Positions 1 to 10,827 are shown, counted from the first letter of the stretch. The stretch: DNA of 64,000 nt from Planctomycetota bacterium (GCA_018970165.1 JAGWWZ010000001.1:25715-89714); one strand, 5' to 3'. Numbers and translations: made by a program. Notes: generated by a model from the sequence alone, not told the origin.

Positions 1-752
1 TTCTTCGTACCGATGGGGCGGAGGTTGTCTTGCCTGCTTGTGTTGTTCACGATCACTCCCATTGCAAAGCTGTAGCCCAAGCGGGGAACGACGCGCTTCT
101 TGTCCCAGCGGTAGCTACTCATTTCCGCTTCGCGTTCTTCGTTGGGCAACGACAGGAGATGCGATTGATAAAGGGCGTAGGCCCGAGGTAAATTTCCCCC
201 TTTAAACGCGTTTACCGCTCGGTCGCGTAACGACAACGTGGGTGGCAGGAAATTCGAAGGATCTTGGAACGGATTGTTGTTTGGCGGAGGGGCAGCAGGA
301 GGTGCACCGGCTATACCGGTATTCGAACCGGGGTTTCCCTCAAATCCTACGGGAGGCATCGCAGAACCACCACCAGCGTTTCCTAAAGAAGGTCCTCCAA
401 ATCCAGGTTGACCTCCAACCGCTCCACCACCTCCTACAGAGAGGCTTGGACGTTGAGGAGGAGCGTTCCCTGCGTTCGCACTGGGGCTTCCAGGTGTTAC
501 GGTCCCGCCAAAAGATGGAAACGAGGGCTTACTAGAAGTCTGTGCCGCGTTCCCGCTAGACGCCTCCTCTTCCGTACCTTGGCCACCGGGGGGTTGCACG
601 GCATTCGAAGGAGGTGCCGCCGTTGCCTTCTCAGCAGGTGGATTGCTTGCCGTGCTTGCCGGGGCAGCGGTTTGCGACGTTTTGCTCCCGCACCCACCTG
701 TTGTCGCTAAGGCGCAGAGCGCAAAAGCCAAGAACCTAGTGTTCCGCTTCAT
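1..752 (-). CDS. Partial (runs off left edge) lipoprotein-like protein with Pro/Gly/Asn-rich linker
   Basis: Minus-strand frame open from ATG at 752 to the window edge: MKRNTRFLAFALCALATTGGCGSKTSQ...; lipobox-like TGGC; absent from the ORF track because it has no stop in the window. Confidence 0.7.
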   Translation of the reverse strand, partial: MKRNTRFLAFALCALATTGGCGSKTSQTAAPASTASNPPAEKATAAPPSNAVQPPGGQGTEEEASSGNAAQTSSKPSFPSFGGTVTPGSPSANAGNAPPQRPSLSVGGGGAVGGQPGFGGPSLGNAGGGSAMPPVGFEGNPGSNTGIAGAPPAAPPPNNNPFQDPSNFLPPTLSLRDRAVNAFKGGNLPRAYALYQSHLLSLPNEEREAEMSSYRWDKKRVVPRLGYSFAMGVIVNNTSRQDNLRPIGTK

Positions 753-909
753 GAATTACCCCATCAACTCAATAGGTGATCACTGCTTGAAGTTACCGCT
801 GGAAGATATCGCTGGAGGCCGCTCGCGCCGCACAAAACCTTATATCAACTTAGCATCCGAATTCTGACTCGGAAAAAACAGATTATCAGTCACCCAGAAG
901 TCGTTGTCT

Positions 910-1344
910 ATGGCTTGGTCGGATATATTAGAGAGGATCACAAGCCCCTCTTGTTGCGGAAGGACTTCCCGAGTGCCTCCAACACCCAATCCGACCGATG
1001 CTCAAACACCCTTTGCATCCCAGGATGATCGGTCTCGATCCACGGTTGGATTGTGGACTTTGCTCATTTCGATGGTCGTTTTTGCTGCTATTTCGTTCCT
1101 TTTGATGTTCGCAGCCCGTGTGCCAGCGATCTCGGAAAGCATCAACGACATGTTCGGGATCCGAAGCTCGACCAATGGGACTGACAAACCCGACCGCTCG
1201 GCTCATTTGTTCATGCTCCTTTTCTGCTACACATCCCCGCTCATGCTCATGCTGTGGGTCAGCCTCCTGAAGGGACTTGGACAACGCCGTTCGAGGCAAC
1301 CTGCCAGTCCTTCGTCCACCAACTCCTCCGATCCTTTCGCCTGA
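910..1344 (+). CDS. Hypothetical small membrane protein (two predicted TM segments)
   Basis: ORF with hydrophobic stretches LLISMVVFAAISFLLMFAA and LFMLLFCYTSPLMLMLWVSLL; ATG at 910 preferred to TTG at 904; 7 bp before the next gene. Confidence 0.5.
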   Translation: MAWSDILERITSPSCCGRTSRVPPTPNPTDAQTPFASQDDRSRSTVGLWTLLISMVVFAAISFLLMFAARVPAISESINDMFGIRSSTNGTDKPDRSAHLFMLLFCYTSPLMLMLWVSLLKGLGQRRSRQPASPSSTNSSDPFA

Positions 1345-1351
1345 TTGATCT

Positions 1352-3082
1352 ATGCAAGAAGTCTTAGAAGCCATCGAACGACATTTGGGGCGCACCATTC
1401 CCATCTCGCAACTCGATTACTACCAAGTGATTGGGCTTGAACTTTATTGCAATGACCCTCAGCAGATCCGCAAAGCACTTCAAGAAGCGACCAATCGCTG
1501 GATGCAATCGGAGACGGGCAAATATCCCGAATCGGCTCAAATCATCGCCAAGTTGCTCAAGCAAGCCCAAACCATCCTGCTCGATCCAGAAAGACGAGAG
1601 AGGTACAACCTACAACTCGAGAAACTAAGAAGCTCACAAGCAGAAGTGCCGCAACTGGCCAGAGGTGCAGGAGGCGACAAGTCTGTTAGCGATAGAGAAG
1701 ATAAAGGAGATAGAGAAGATAAGGCCGAAGACGCTTACCACTTGTTCCCAAACGCCGATCCCATGGCACCATTCTCGTTTGAATCTGCCGCGTCATCATC
1801 CTTTTCACGCGACAGCTCATGCGCTTTGCTCGAACGGATCCGAGATCCACAATCTCGACTTGCAGAACTCGAGCTACTCTTTCCTTCGCTCTCGGACTAT
1901 GAATACGCCCACTCGGAAGAAGACAGTAACGTCAACTCTTATTCAGCCCCTTCTCTATCTTCGTTTTCTCCGATACGCGATGGGACTTCCGGAGGGTTAT
2001 CTCTAGCTCAGCAGATGGCCCGAAGGCGAAAGAGAAAACGAATCATACTCTCACTTCTTTTCTTCTTCGGTTCGCAAGCGATCCTAGGAGTCGCCATATG
2101 GGCCTATATGCGCGACCAAAGCAGATTGGCCTCGAAAAATAAACGGTTAGCCGACGGGCAATGGCAGGCTGATAATCCCGAAAACCCCAAACTCCCTAGC
2201 ATCTCGAAGGGAGCCAAAGATGAAACCGGCATCTTCCCGAGTGAACAGCCTCCCACTGAGGAGAACGCAAACTCCAAAAATCCTTCCTCGCCGGATGAAC
2301 CAAAGCGAAACCAATCGAACAGATCGCGACAGCCAGGAAGCAAGCCCGAGGTTATGCTCGGTTCGAAGGACCTCCAAATGGCCGCCCCCGAACCGGCGGA
2401 AGAAACCAAACCTCAACCAGACTCCAATCCAACATCCCCGTCCGTCCCAGCACCTGATGATCCCACAGCCATGCCGGACATGAAGCCCTCGCCTGAGAAA
2501 TCGCCAGCTGGAATGGAAAGCGAAACACCTACTGAAGAAAGTAAGGATTGGAAGAAGCTGATGCTCGGGGCTCGAAGTGCACTTGACCAAGCCAAGTTCG
2601 AGACGTTCGAGAAGGAAATCGCTAAAGCGACCGAAACCGCCCAGACTCCTGCAGGCAGCAAACAAGCAGCCCGGCTGGATCAATTGGGACAACTTTACAA
2701 GATCGGAAATGACTCCTTCGAAGAAGCAAAAAAGAAACTCAAAGGCATCTCCTCGCTACGAATGGGCTCAAGTGCGATAAGCATTGTGGAATATTCGCCA
2801 GAGCGATTGGTGGTTAGGGTTTCCGGCAAGAACCAAATCCATCCCTGGGAGAAACTCCCGTTTGGTATAGCGATCGCAATGCTTGATCTAACCCTCGATT
2901 CCGAAAAGCCAACCGATGTCGCTGCGAGAGCTGCTTTCTTCTCCCTGGCCCCTCAATTCCGCGAGTCGGCTGCCAAGAGCGATCTGTTGAAGAAAAGAAT
3001 TGCCACATGGTTTGAGAAATCTGCAGGTAAAGAACAGATTCTTTCCGATCTCCCCCAAGCGTTGACCGACTCCTTCGAATAG
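1352..3082 (+). CDS. Hypothetical protein: N-terminal divergent J-domain-like region, one TM, Pro/Ser/Glu-rich linker
   Basis: N-term YYQVIGLELYCNDPQQIRKALQEATNRW...AQTILLDPERRERYNLQL resembles the J-domain fold but lacks HPD; TM IILSLLFFFGSQAILGVAIWAYM. Confidence 0.75.
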   Translation: MQEVLEAIERHLGRTIPISQLDYYQVIGLELYCNDPQQIRKALQEATNRWMQSETGKYPESAQIIAKLLKQAQTILLDPERRERYNLQLEKLRSSQAEVPQLARGAGGDKSVSDREDKGDREDKAEDAYHLFPNADPMAPFSFESAASSSFSRDSSCALLERIRDPQSRLAELELLFPSLSDYEYAHSEEDSNVNSYSAPSLSSFSPIRDGTSGGLSLAQQMARRRKRKRIILSLLFFFGSQAILGVAIWAYMRDQSRLASKNKRLADGQWQADNPENPKLPSISKGAKDETGIFPSEQPPTEENANSKNPSSPDEPKRNQSNRSRQPGSKPEVMLGSKDLQMAAPEPAEETKPQPDSNPTSPSVPAPDDPTAMPDMKPSPEKSPAGMESETPTEESKDWKKLMLGARSALDQAKFETFEKEIAKATETAQTPAGSKQAARLDQLGQLYKIGNDSFEEAKKKLKGISSLRMGSSAISIVEYSPERLVVRVSGKNQIHPWEKLPFGIAIAMLDLTLDSEKPTDVAARAAFFSLAPQFRESAAKSDLLKKRIATWFEKSAGKEQILSDLPQALTDSFE

Positions 3083-3092
3083 AAGGTGCATC

Positions 3093-4907
3093 ATGCAAAC
3101 AAGCTCAAACCACACCGAACCGTTCAAGCGTCCTCCCGTGATCGCTGAGGTGGTTTCCGCTACGGATATCATGCCAGCAATAACGGCAACATCGGTAACC
3201 GCTTCAAGCCAACCAACTACCCCACCCACACGCCCGGTGGGTAGATGGAAAAAGCGATTGCTGTTGCTAGGTGTCGGCGTATCGATCGTGGGTCTGATCC
3301 TTTGGGCGACGACCGATCGTCCGATGCTTTTGCGACAACCCGATGAAGTCGCCCGAAAGTTCGATTCCGAGATTCTCGAACTCGCTGCACAGATAGATCG
3401 CCAGTTCGATGTTCGAGCCCAAGAGTCCGACTTGCAGACCGCACCCGATGCACCTTGGAATGTCGTCGCTCGAAGATTGAGCTTGGCCATGGTTGGCAAC
3501 AGCATGTCTTTGGAAGAGTATCGAGCTTTGGAACGCATCGAAGAGGCCGACCGCGTTGCTTGGTGGACGGAATACCTGCTGAGCGAAAGGCGGTGGGCGG
3601 ATCAGTTTGCTGAACGCTGGGCGCGAGCGACCGTCGGAACGAGCGACGGCCCATTCCTGATCTTCCGCCGACGCAAGTACCAACAATGGCTCGCTGATCA
3701 GTTTCAAGCAAACATCCCTTACGATCAGATCGTCCGTAAACTCATCACCGCAGAAGGCTCGTGGACCGATGCTCCCGAAGTCAATTTTTACACCGTGACG
3801 ATGGTCGAGGGAGGGAATGGCAAGCCTGATCCGATCGTCCTTGCTGGTAGAACATCTCGTGCGTTCCTCGGCATGCGCATCGATTGTCTGCAATGCCACC
3901 AAGACTATCTGGGGAACGTGAAATTCTCCGATCGCGAAGGGGATGAGCCTCGATCCGGCGAACAAGCCGACTTCCATGAACTTGCAGCGTACTTTGCGAG
4001 AGTCCGCATGGAGAATCCGTTCCGCGGTTTGCGCAATACCGATGGTGAGTATCGCTATCGGTTCCTCAACGCAAACGATGAAACGATCGTTTCGCCCGAT
4101 GTACCCTTCGAGCAAGATTTGTGTCCAACAAATAGACACGATCGCGAATCGCTCGCGAACTGGATCACACACCCGGAAAACCGACCCTTCGCAAGAGCGA
4201 CAGTCAACCGCGTGTGGGCAATTCTGTTCGGCAGACCTCTCGTTCGACCGATCGATGATATTCCTCTCAACGGTCCCTTTCCTCCGGGGCTGGAAATCCT
4301 CGCCGATGACTTTGCGAAACATGGATACGATCTGCATCGCCTCATTCGAGTCATCGTCGCGACACGTGTCTTCCAACGCGATTCGCGACTGGGGTCTGGA
4401 TCAGATGAGCCAACGCTCGAACATGAAGAAGTATGGGCCGTGTTCCCGATGACGCAGTTAAGGCCCGAGCAAATGGCCGCTTCGATTCTTCAGGCATGTC
4501 GACTGAAAGCCATCGATGCGTCCTCTTCGATCATCTCGCAGTTGGAAATGTTCGGTGGCGTACGCGATTTTACTCAGGCCTACGGCGATCGGGGCGAAGA
4601 CGAATTCGAAGAAGAAGCAGTCACCATCCCGCAACGATTGTTGATGATGAATGGTGGTTTCATCAGCGAACGGATCAAGAACGATCCCGTGCTGAATGCC
4701 CCGACTCGCATCGCTGGCCTCACGGCGAGCGACGCCTCGGCCATCGAGTCTGCTTATCTGGCGGCGCTGAATCGAATGCCTGAACCCGAGGAACGAGAAC
4801 TGTTTGGGGCAAGGCTTCGTGGCAAGGTCGGTCCGGCTCGAAGCGAGGCCCTCGGTAGCATGTACTGGGTCCTTCTCAACAGTACCGAATTCCAGTGGAA
4901 CCATTAG
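3093..4907 (+). CDS. DUF1549/DUF1553-type planctomycete protein with N-terminal TM
   Basis: RAFLGMRIDCLQCHQD motif, NRPFARATVNRVWAILFGRPLV, and C-terminal NRMPEPEERELFGARLRG...LNSTEFQWNH. Confidence 0.87.
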   Translation: MQTSSNHTEPFKRPPVIAEVVSATDIMPAITATSVTASSQPTTPPTRPVGRWKKRLLLLGVGVSIVGLILWATTDRPMLLRQPDEVARKFDSEILELAAQIDRQFDVRAQESDLQTAPDAPWNVVARRLSLAMVGNSMSLEEYRALERIEEADRVAWWTEYLLSERRWADQFAERWARATVGTSDGPFLIFRRRKYQQWLADQFQANIPYDQIVRKLITAEGSWTDAPEVNFYTVTMVEGGNGKPDPIVLAGRTSRAFLGMRIDCLQCHQDYLGNVKFSDREGDEPRSGEQADFHELAAYFARVRMENPFRGLRNTDGEYRYRFLNANDETIVSPDVPFEQDLCPTNRHDRESLANWITHPENRPFARATVNRVWAILFGRPLVRPIDDIPLNGPFPPGLEILADDFAKHGYDLHRLIRVIVATRVFQRDSRLGSGSDEPTLEHEEVWAVFPMTQLRPEQMAASILQACRLKAIDASSSIISQLEMFGGVRDFTQAYGDRGEDEFEEEAVTIPQRLLMMNGGFISERIKNDPVLNAPTRIAGLTASDASAIESAYLAALNRMPEPEERELFGARLRGKVGPARSEALGSMYWVLLNSTEFQWNH

Positions 4908-4908
4908 A

Positions 4909-5346
4909 ATGCGGGCGCTGTTGCAAAGAGTGTCCGAAGCTCGCGTCGAAGTCGATGATCGGGTAGTCGGACGGATCGGAGCCGGCTGGCTCATTCTGCT
5001 TGGCGTTCGAAGGGGGGATAACCTGGAAACTGCGAAATGGCTCGCAGACAAGTGTATCCATCTGCGAGGATTCGCTGACGATCAAGGGAAGATGAACCGG
5101 TCGATCGTCGATGTCCAGGGCCAGCTGTTGATCGTCAGCCAATTCACCCTCTACGGCGATTGCCAACGCGGTCGGAGGCCCGGTTTTGATGACGCTGCAC
5201 CTCCAGATCAAGCCAAGGAACTCTATCTTTCGTTCTGCGAACATGCTCGATCCTTCGGTATTCCTGTCGAACAAGGGGTCTTTCAGGCAGACATGAAGGT
5301 TTCGCTCGTCAATGACGGTCCGGTTACCTTCCTCGTCGAAAGATAA
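4909..5346 (+). CDS. dtd: D-aminoacyl-tRNA deacylase
   Basis: MRALLQRVSEARVEVDDRVVGRIGAGWLILLGV...SQFTLYGDCQRGRRPGF...NDGPVTFLVER; ATG at 4909 immediately after upstream stop. Confidence 0.96.
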   Translation: MRALLQRVSEARVEVDDRVVGRIGAGWLILLGVRRGDNLETAKWLADKCIHLRGFADDQGKMNRSIVDVQGQLLIVSQFTLYGDCQRGRRPGFDDAAPPDQAKELYLSFCEHARSFGIPVEQGVFQADMKVSLVNDGPVTFLVER

Positions 5347-5513
5347 GCTTTCTACCCACGATCCCGAGCTGAAAAACTGAGGGGGATTGCCTTGGGGATG
5401 CTGGACATATGACACATCCTGAGACCAGAATACAAAACGCCGCATCGAGGCAATGGCCTCGTTCGGCTTGAGACTCACCTGTTCCTTCCCTCCACTGATC
5501 AAGGTCCTCTCTC

Positions 5514-6848
5514 ATGAGCAGACGAACCCGCCGCGATTTTCTCGTTCAAACCTCCGCAGGGGCTGCGGCCCTGGCAACCGTCCCTTATTGGTCGACCAGC
5601 GCACAGGCCAAGCCTCTTTCAGCAGCAGATCGCTTCACGATCGGCTGTATAGGCATGGGGGGGATGGGGATGGGTGATGCACACGATCATTCGCGATTTG
5701 GCGATGTTGTGGCGGTTTGCGATGTCGATGCAAATCATCGCGAACGGGCTCGGGGCAACGACAATATCGGCAAGGGCAAGGCGGATTCGGTCGAGGACTA
5801 TCGCCGAGTGCTCGATCGCAAAGACATCGAAGTGGTCAGCATCGTAACCCCCGACCATTGGCATACCAAGATCGCCATCGAAGCCCTTCAGGCAGGCAAG
5901 CACGTCTTTTGCCAAAAGCCGCTTACCCTCACACTCGAGGAGAATCGCTTGATCCGCGCAGCCTGCAAAGCCAATCCAAAACTGATGTTCTTCATCGGGA
6001 CCCAGCAGAGATCCGACCGTCGACTCTTTATGCGTGCGGTCAATATGGCCCAAAAGGGATTGCTCGGAGACCTCAAGAAGATCACTTGCGGGATCAACGG
6101 CAGTCCGACAGGCGGACCATTCGCCAAAACGACTGCTCCCGCTAATCTCAATTGGGATATGTGGCTCGGCCAAGCTCCGAAAGTCGAATACATTCAACAA
6201 CGTTGCCATAACGATTTCCGTTGGTGGTACGAATACTCCGGCGGCAAGTTCACCGATTGGGGTGCTCACCATGTTGATATCGCACTCTGGGCCGCAAAGC
6301 TTACTGCCGAAGGAACAGGACCCGTGGAAATCGACGGTTCCGATTGCAACCATCCGGTCGAATTCAAGGACGGCAATCCTCTAGCCGACGATCACTTCAA
6401 TACATCGCACGATTTCAACATCGTCAACACATTCGCCAACGGTCTGCAAATACATGTCACCAGCAGAGGCGATAACGGTGTGCTGATCGAAGGAACAAAA
6501 GGACGCATCTTTGTCAACCGGGAAAAGATCACGGGCAAGCCAATCGAGGAATCTTGGGACAAGGACAGCTACGGAGATGCCGATGCATCGGCCCTGTACA
6601 ACGGCAAGCCACATGAAGGACACAAGAACAACTTCTATCGCTGCATTCGAGAAGGTGGTTTGCCTGTCTCGGATGTCTACTCTCACCTGCAAACGATGAA
6701 CGTTTGCCACCTGTCGGCTGTCGCTGGACGACTGAAGCGAAAGATCAAGTGGAATCCAGCAACCGAACAGATCGAAGGGGATGAACTCGCAGCGGCTATG
6801 CAATCCCGCAAGCAGAGAGCGGGTTTCGAGATCCCACGCGTAAGTTGA
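5514..6848 (+). CDS. Gfo/Idh/MocA family oxidoreductase with Tat-like signal
   Basis: MSRRTRRDFLVQTSAGAAALA...; IGCIGMGGMGMGDAHDH; EKP-equivalent QKPLTLTLEE. Confidence 0.95.
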   Translation: MSRRTRRDFLVQTSAGAAALATVPYWSTSAQAKPLSAADRFTIGCIGMGGMGMGDAHDHSRFGDVVAVCDVDANHRERARGNDNIGKGKADSVEDYRRVLDRKDIEVVSIVTPDHWHTKIAIEALQAGKHVFCQKPLTLTLEENRLIRAACKANPKLMFFIGTQQRSDRRLFMRAVNMAQKGLLGDLKKITCGINGSPTGGPFAKTTAPANLNWDMWLGQAPKVEYIQQRCHNDFRWWYEYSGGKFTDWGAHHVDIALWAAKLTAEGTGPVEIDGSDCNHPVEFKDGNPLADDHFNTSHDFNIVNTFANGLQIHVTSRGDNGVLIEGTKGRIFVNREKITGKPIEESWDKDSYGDADASALYNGKPHEGHKNNFYRCIREGGLPVSDVYSHLQTMNVCHLSAVAGRLKRKIKWNPATEQIEGDELAAAMQSRKQRAGFEIPRVS

Positions 6849-6882
6849 TCTGCAGAAGTCTTTCTCTGAGTTCAAACCACAA

Positions 6883-6909
6883 ACGAGAGGAGCAGGCCTC
6901 TCGTTTTTT
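6883..6909 (+). terminator. Intrinsic terminator
   Basis: ACGAGAGG-AGCAGG-CCTCTCGT followed by TTTTT, 34 bp downstream of the oxidoreductase stop. Confidence 0.85.
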
Positions 6910-6936
6910 CTTGATTTCAGTGTTGCCGCCCTAGGC

Positions 6937-8229
6937 TCATACCTTGCGACGTAAACGATTCCAACGAGGCTTCGTCCCTTCGGTTTTGGCTTCACCGAAT
7001 TTGCGAGTCGCAGGTCTCTCAACGGAGTCGTCTGAAACAACGACTGGCGATGGACGCTTGCTGGGGACTGGCTCCGAGAGCGGATCGCGTTCGAGCAAAC
7101 GATTGATGCGATGCTCGATCTCTGTAAGTTGCTCTCCCTCGTCCTTGCTGACAAACAAGAATGCGATTCCCGATCGACCCATTCGGCCAGTTCGTCCAAC
7201 GCGATGCACATAGTCATCGCAGTCGGATGGCAGATCATAATTGATGATATGTGAAATCGAGGAGACATCTATACCGCGACCGACGACATCGGTTGCCACC
7301 AGGATTTGCAACTCCCCTTCGCGCAGCGCTCGAAATACCGCATCGCGCTGGGATTGATTCATATCGCCATGGATCATCCCCAATCGGACCGCGTTGCTCG
7401 GGTTGCTTCGAAAATGTTTTTCCAAGCGGTTGTGCAACTTCGCTGTGCCGATCTTGGTTCGGCAAAAGATGATGGCCTGCGGCGGTTGCTCGCGATCGAG
7501 GAGCTCAATCAAAACCGGCATCTTGTTTTCGGGAGAGACGGTGATAAATCGCTGCTCGATCGTTTCGACCGAGACATCGTTTTCGGAACAGTCCACCACC
7601 ACGGGTTCGTAGAGATATCGGTTCGCCAATTCGCGGATCCGCTCGTCGAGTGTGGCGCTCAGTAGCAGCGTTTGCCGGTTCTCGGGGCATCGGCGGAGAA
7701 TGCGTTCGATGCTCGGTCGAAATCCGATGTCGAGCATGCGGTCTGCTTCATCGAGCACGACGCACCACAGTCGGTCCAATCGAAGGGAGCCGCGTTGGAG
7801 GTGATCGATCACGCGCCCGGGGGTGCCGACCACGACTTGTACGCCCTCGCTGAGGGCTTTAAGTTGGCGTCGCATGTGTTTGCCGCCGGAGATCTCCAAG
7901 ACTCGAGTGGGACAACCATAGGCTAGCTTCTCAAACTCGCCATGGACTTGAGCAGCCAACTCCCGGGTGGGAACCATGACGAGTGCCTGTGGATAAGGAT
8001 TCTCGGAAAACGGATCCAATTGCTCCAAGATCGGGATCGCAAACGAGGCAGTTTTCCCGGTGCCCGTGCGGGCTTGGCCCAGGACATCGTAGCCTTCGAG
8101 GGCGTACGGAATCACGCCCGCTTGGATCGGAGAGGGGGCCGACCAACCGAGTTTCTCCAACGACCGCATCATGATCGGCGACAATTGGAGGTCCGAGAAA
8201 TGCTCGGGTTTGGGTAAATTCATGGACAT
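6937..8229 (-). CDS. DEAD-box RNA helicase
   Basis: ARTGTGKT, PTRELA, DEADRMLD, SAT, HRVGRTGRMGR motifs; start chosen at MSMNLPKPEHFSDL (8229). Confidence 0.97.
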   Translation of the reverse strand: MSMNLPKPEHFSDLQLSPIMMRSLEKLGWSAPSPIQAGVIPYALEGYDVLGQARTGTGKTASFAIPILEQLDPFSENPYPQALVMVPTRELAAQVHGEFEKLAYGCPTRVLEISGGKHMRRQLKALSEGVQVVVGTPGRVIDHLQRGSLRLDRLWCVVLDEADRMLDIGFRPSIERILRRCPENRQTLLLSATLDERIRELANRYLYEPVVVDCSENDVSVETIEQRFITVSPENKMPVLIELLDREQPPQAIIFCRTKIGTAKLHNRLEKHFRSNPSNAVRLGMIHGDMNQSQRDAVFRALREGELQILVATDVVGRGIDVSSISHIINYDLPSDCDDYVHRVGRTGRMGRSGIAFLFVSKDEGEQLTEIEHRINRLLERDPLSEPVPSKRPSPVVVSDDSVERPATRKFGEAKTEGTKPRWNRLRRKV

Positions 8230-8330
8230 CCTGTTTCTATGGGCATCTTCTTGCAATTCGCTTTTCGCTCTACGATACCCTGTCGAACTCCAGTTGTTCA
8301 ATCCAAACCAGCTGATTTGCTCGGGAAAAG

Positions 8331-9662
8331 ATGGCGATAGATTACACCCATGCCGATGTCGCGTGGTCGCAGGTCTGTGTGACGCGACTTGCGGAATCGT
8401 TGAACGCCGGCGAAATCGGCTTAGAAAAACCGGCATTGAGCTCGGAAACAACCTGCCCGCTTCGCTGGGAGCGGCCACCATCGCACTGGGCGGTCCTGTT
8501 GTTGGCTGACGCTGTGCTGAACCATGATTTCGATAAGGAACTCTTGCAACGCGACGCTGGTCTGCGAGGCTTGCTCGAGCAGGCCCTTCGATGGCTGGCG
8601 ACATGGATTCTCCAGATCATTCGGGAACCCAGTTCGGAAAATGATGCATCCTCGCCACTGATGCAAGCCATGGCGGCGCAGCGCGGAGCGATGCTCTACC
8701 AACGCTTCTACGAGCTTCGAATGCGGCATATCCAAGGAATGCTTCTCCAGGCTCTGCTCGGAAACCAGGTTCGATCCGCGATCGTGCTGGGAGTAGATCT
8801 CCTGGTCGATTGTCCCCCGCATTCGTGGCAAGACTCGAGCTTGGCGATTTCGTCGCTGGTTCAGTCAGAACATTGGAAAGTCGATGACGTGTATCCACGG
8901 TTGCTCGATTCCACCGATCCGGCCGTTCTCGCCCCTGCCTTGGATCTCGCAAACCTCCTTTCGCAGGAAAAGAGTGTCACGCCGCATCCAGCCTCGGAAC
9001 GATTCGAAAACCTACTTGCCCTCTTGGGAGGTGTCGTCTCTCGATTGGGGCTTCTGGAAGAAGACCCGGCCCGTTTTTCTCAAAGCGTATCGGAAATTCA
9101 ACAGATCCTCTTCGACAGCGTATCGCTTACCGTGTCGCTCTGTCACACCATGGCTTTGCTGGGGGACTCGCGAGCCATCGGGAAACTCAATCAAGCCATG
9201 GATCTGCGACATCGTCGCATTCGGGCCGAGGCGGGATTCGCTTTGGCGAAGCTAGGGGAATCGTCAGCAGTCGACCGCTTGCTGGAGTTGGTGGAGGATG
9301 ACGCGACGCGACCGCGTGTTTTGCAGTATGCCGAGGAACTGGGGCTAGGTGGTCGGATTCGACCTGAGTGGCAAAGCGACGAAGCCAGAGCTAGATCGAT
9401 GCTCGCTCTGCATCTGAGTCAACCCGAATGGTTTGCGATCGCACCCCAACGGATCGAGCTGGTCGATCGTCGCGAATTAATAATTCCCGGTTACCAAGAT
9501 CCGCAAGCCTGCTTCCTGCTTCGCTACGAATACGACATCGGACCGCATGGGATCGCGAATATCGGCTTTTCAGGTCCGTGCGTCTATTTGTTCCCAACCA
9601 ACAACTTGGATTGGGACTACGACATGATCTACGAGTTGGTGCTGCAGTCGCTGGAAGAATAG
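8331..9662 (+). CDS. HEAT-repeat-like hypothetical protein
   Basis: 443-aa ORF; helical HEAT-like segment GDSRAIGKLNQAMDLRHRRIRAEAGFALAKLGESSAVDRLLELVEDD. Confidence 0.75.
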   Translation: MAIDYTHADVAWSQVCVTRLAESLNAGEIGLEKPALSSETTCPLRWERPPSHWAVLLLADAVLNHDFDKELLQRDAGLRGLLEQALRWLATWILQIIREPSSENDASSPLMQAMAAQRGAMLYQRFYELRMRHIQGMLLQALLGNQVRSAIVLGVDLLVDCPPHSWQDSSLAISSLVQSEHWKVDDVYPRLLDSTDPAVLAPALDLANLLSQEKSVTPHPASERFENLLALLGGVVSRLGLLEEDPARFSQSVSEIQQILFDSVSLTVSLCHTMALLGDSRAIGKLNQAMDLRHRRIRAEAGFALAKLGESSAVDRLLELVEDDATRPRVLQYAEELGLGGRIRPEWQSDEARARSMLALHLSQPEWFAIAPQRIELVDRRELIIPGYQDPQACFLLRYEYDIGPHGIANIGFSGPCVYLFPTNNLDWDYDMIYELVLQSLEE

Positions 9663-9683
9663 CACTTAGCTTAGCGATCAAAC

Positions 9684-9721
9684 AAAAAAAGCGAGCCGAC
9701 GAAATTGTCGGCTCGCTCTTT
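9684..9721. terminator. Bidirectional intrinsic terminator between convergent genes
   Basis: AAAAAAA-GCGAGCCGAC-GAAATT-GTCGGCTCGC-TCTTT; perfect 10-bp stem flanked by A and T tracts. Confidence 0.87.
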
Positions 9722-9753
9722 GTTAACTCACAATTTGATAATGGCCTAGACCA

Positions 9754-10827
9754 TTACTCGTCAATGTTCGCAACTTCGCCGCCGTTACGCGTAACCAGTG
9801 CAGTGAACACTTGAGTCGCGGTCGATGCAGCCATGAAAGTCACAGAACCATCGCCACGAACAACCTGCACTCCGCTGGTGTGGAAGGAGTAGGGGTTGTT
9901 TTCATTGTAGATGTTGATGACCGAGCAACCCTGAAGATTCGGAGTGGCACGGTCTGTACCAGCCAATCCTCGCGGGTGACGGGCACTGTTCCAGTCGACA
10001 TAGGAAGAGTTCAAGGTGAACCCAGGTGGAGTAGTCGTCCAAGTTCCTTGAAAGGGAGCTCCATTAAAGTAGAGTCGCTGTTTGCCCGCGATCTCAATAA
10101 AGCAGATGGTGTTTGAAAGACCATCGGTTACCGCTGCGAATTTTCGTTTCGGGTTGACGACGATTTCCGCGTTCTCCCCACCAGCATCATTTGCTCCAAG
10201 CATCGAATTATGGGTAGTGGCATTCGGCAAGCCAACGCAAGTCGCCAACGTGCTATCCAGACCGCGCAGGGCAACATAATCGGTCCGTGGCAGAATGAAC
10301 TGCACGCCCGACGGGAGAATACCCGCCTGATTGAACCAAGGACCGTAATCCGATTCTGCAGGGAGAGTCGGTGTCGATGGGCAAATAAACGTAGGAACAG
10401 TCGAGGTCGCCGCAGCGGGGACAACCGCACCCAGGGGTGGCGGCAAGTTGCGAGGATCGATCAGAGGCTTTCTCAGATCGAAGTTTTGATAGATCGTGTT
10501 CCCTTCAATGTAAGGAAGGAGCAGACCGAGAACCCCGAAACTTCGTCGAGCATCCGAGGTGAGAGCAAAAAACGGATTGCCCTGAGCGGCGTAGGTGTCG
10601 GTCAAGCGGAATTGGGTTGCCCATGTGGGTACCCATTTGTTAGCTGATTCGTGGTTGTGCACCGCCATTCCCAATTGTCGCATGTTGTTGCCACAACTCA
10701 TTCGTCGTGCCGCCTCGCGTGCGGCTTGTACAGCTGGCAATAACAATCCGACCAAAATACCAATGATCGCAATCACCACCAGCAACTCGACCAGCGTAAA
10801 GCCATGTCGTCGAGAAGTTCGATTCAT
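9754..10827 (-). CDS. DUF1559 domain pseudopilin-like protein
   Basis: [40 protein letters not shown]-methylation/prepilin motif. Confidence 0.95.
   Translation of the reverse strand: MNRTSRRHGFTLVELLVVIAIIGILVGLLLPAVQAAREAARRMSCGNNMRQLGMAVHNHESANKWVPTWATQFRLTDTYAAQGNPFFALTSDARRSFGVLGLLLPYIEGNTIYQNFDLRKPLIDPRNLPPPLGAVVPAAATSTVPTFICPSTPTLPAESDYGPWFNQAGILPSGVQFILPRTDYVALRGLDSTLATCVGLPNATTHNSMLGANDAGGENAEIVVNPKRKFAAVTDGLSNTICFIEIAGKQRLYFNGAPFQGTWTTTPPGFTLNSSYVDWNSARHPRGLAGTDRATPNLQGCSVINIYNENNPYSFHTSGVQVVRGDGSVTFMAASTATQVFTALVTRNGGEVANIDE

Noticed and set aside
242-710. Three overlapping small ORFs from the track near the left edge
   Set aside because: They are antisense or out of frame to the better-supported partial lipoprotein gene (1-752, minus), which has a signal peptide and lipobox.
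3267-4376. 369-aa antisense ORF and similar long minus-strand ORFs over coding genes
   Set aside because: Shadow ORFs caused by codon bias of the DUF1549/1553 gene; no recognisable domain.
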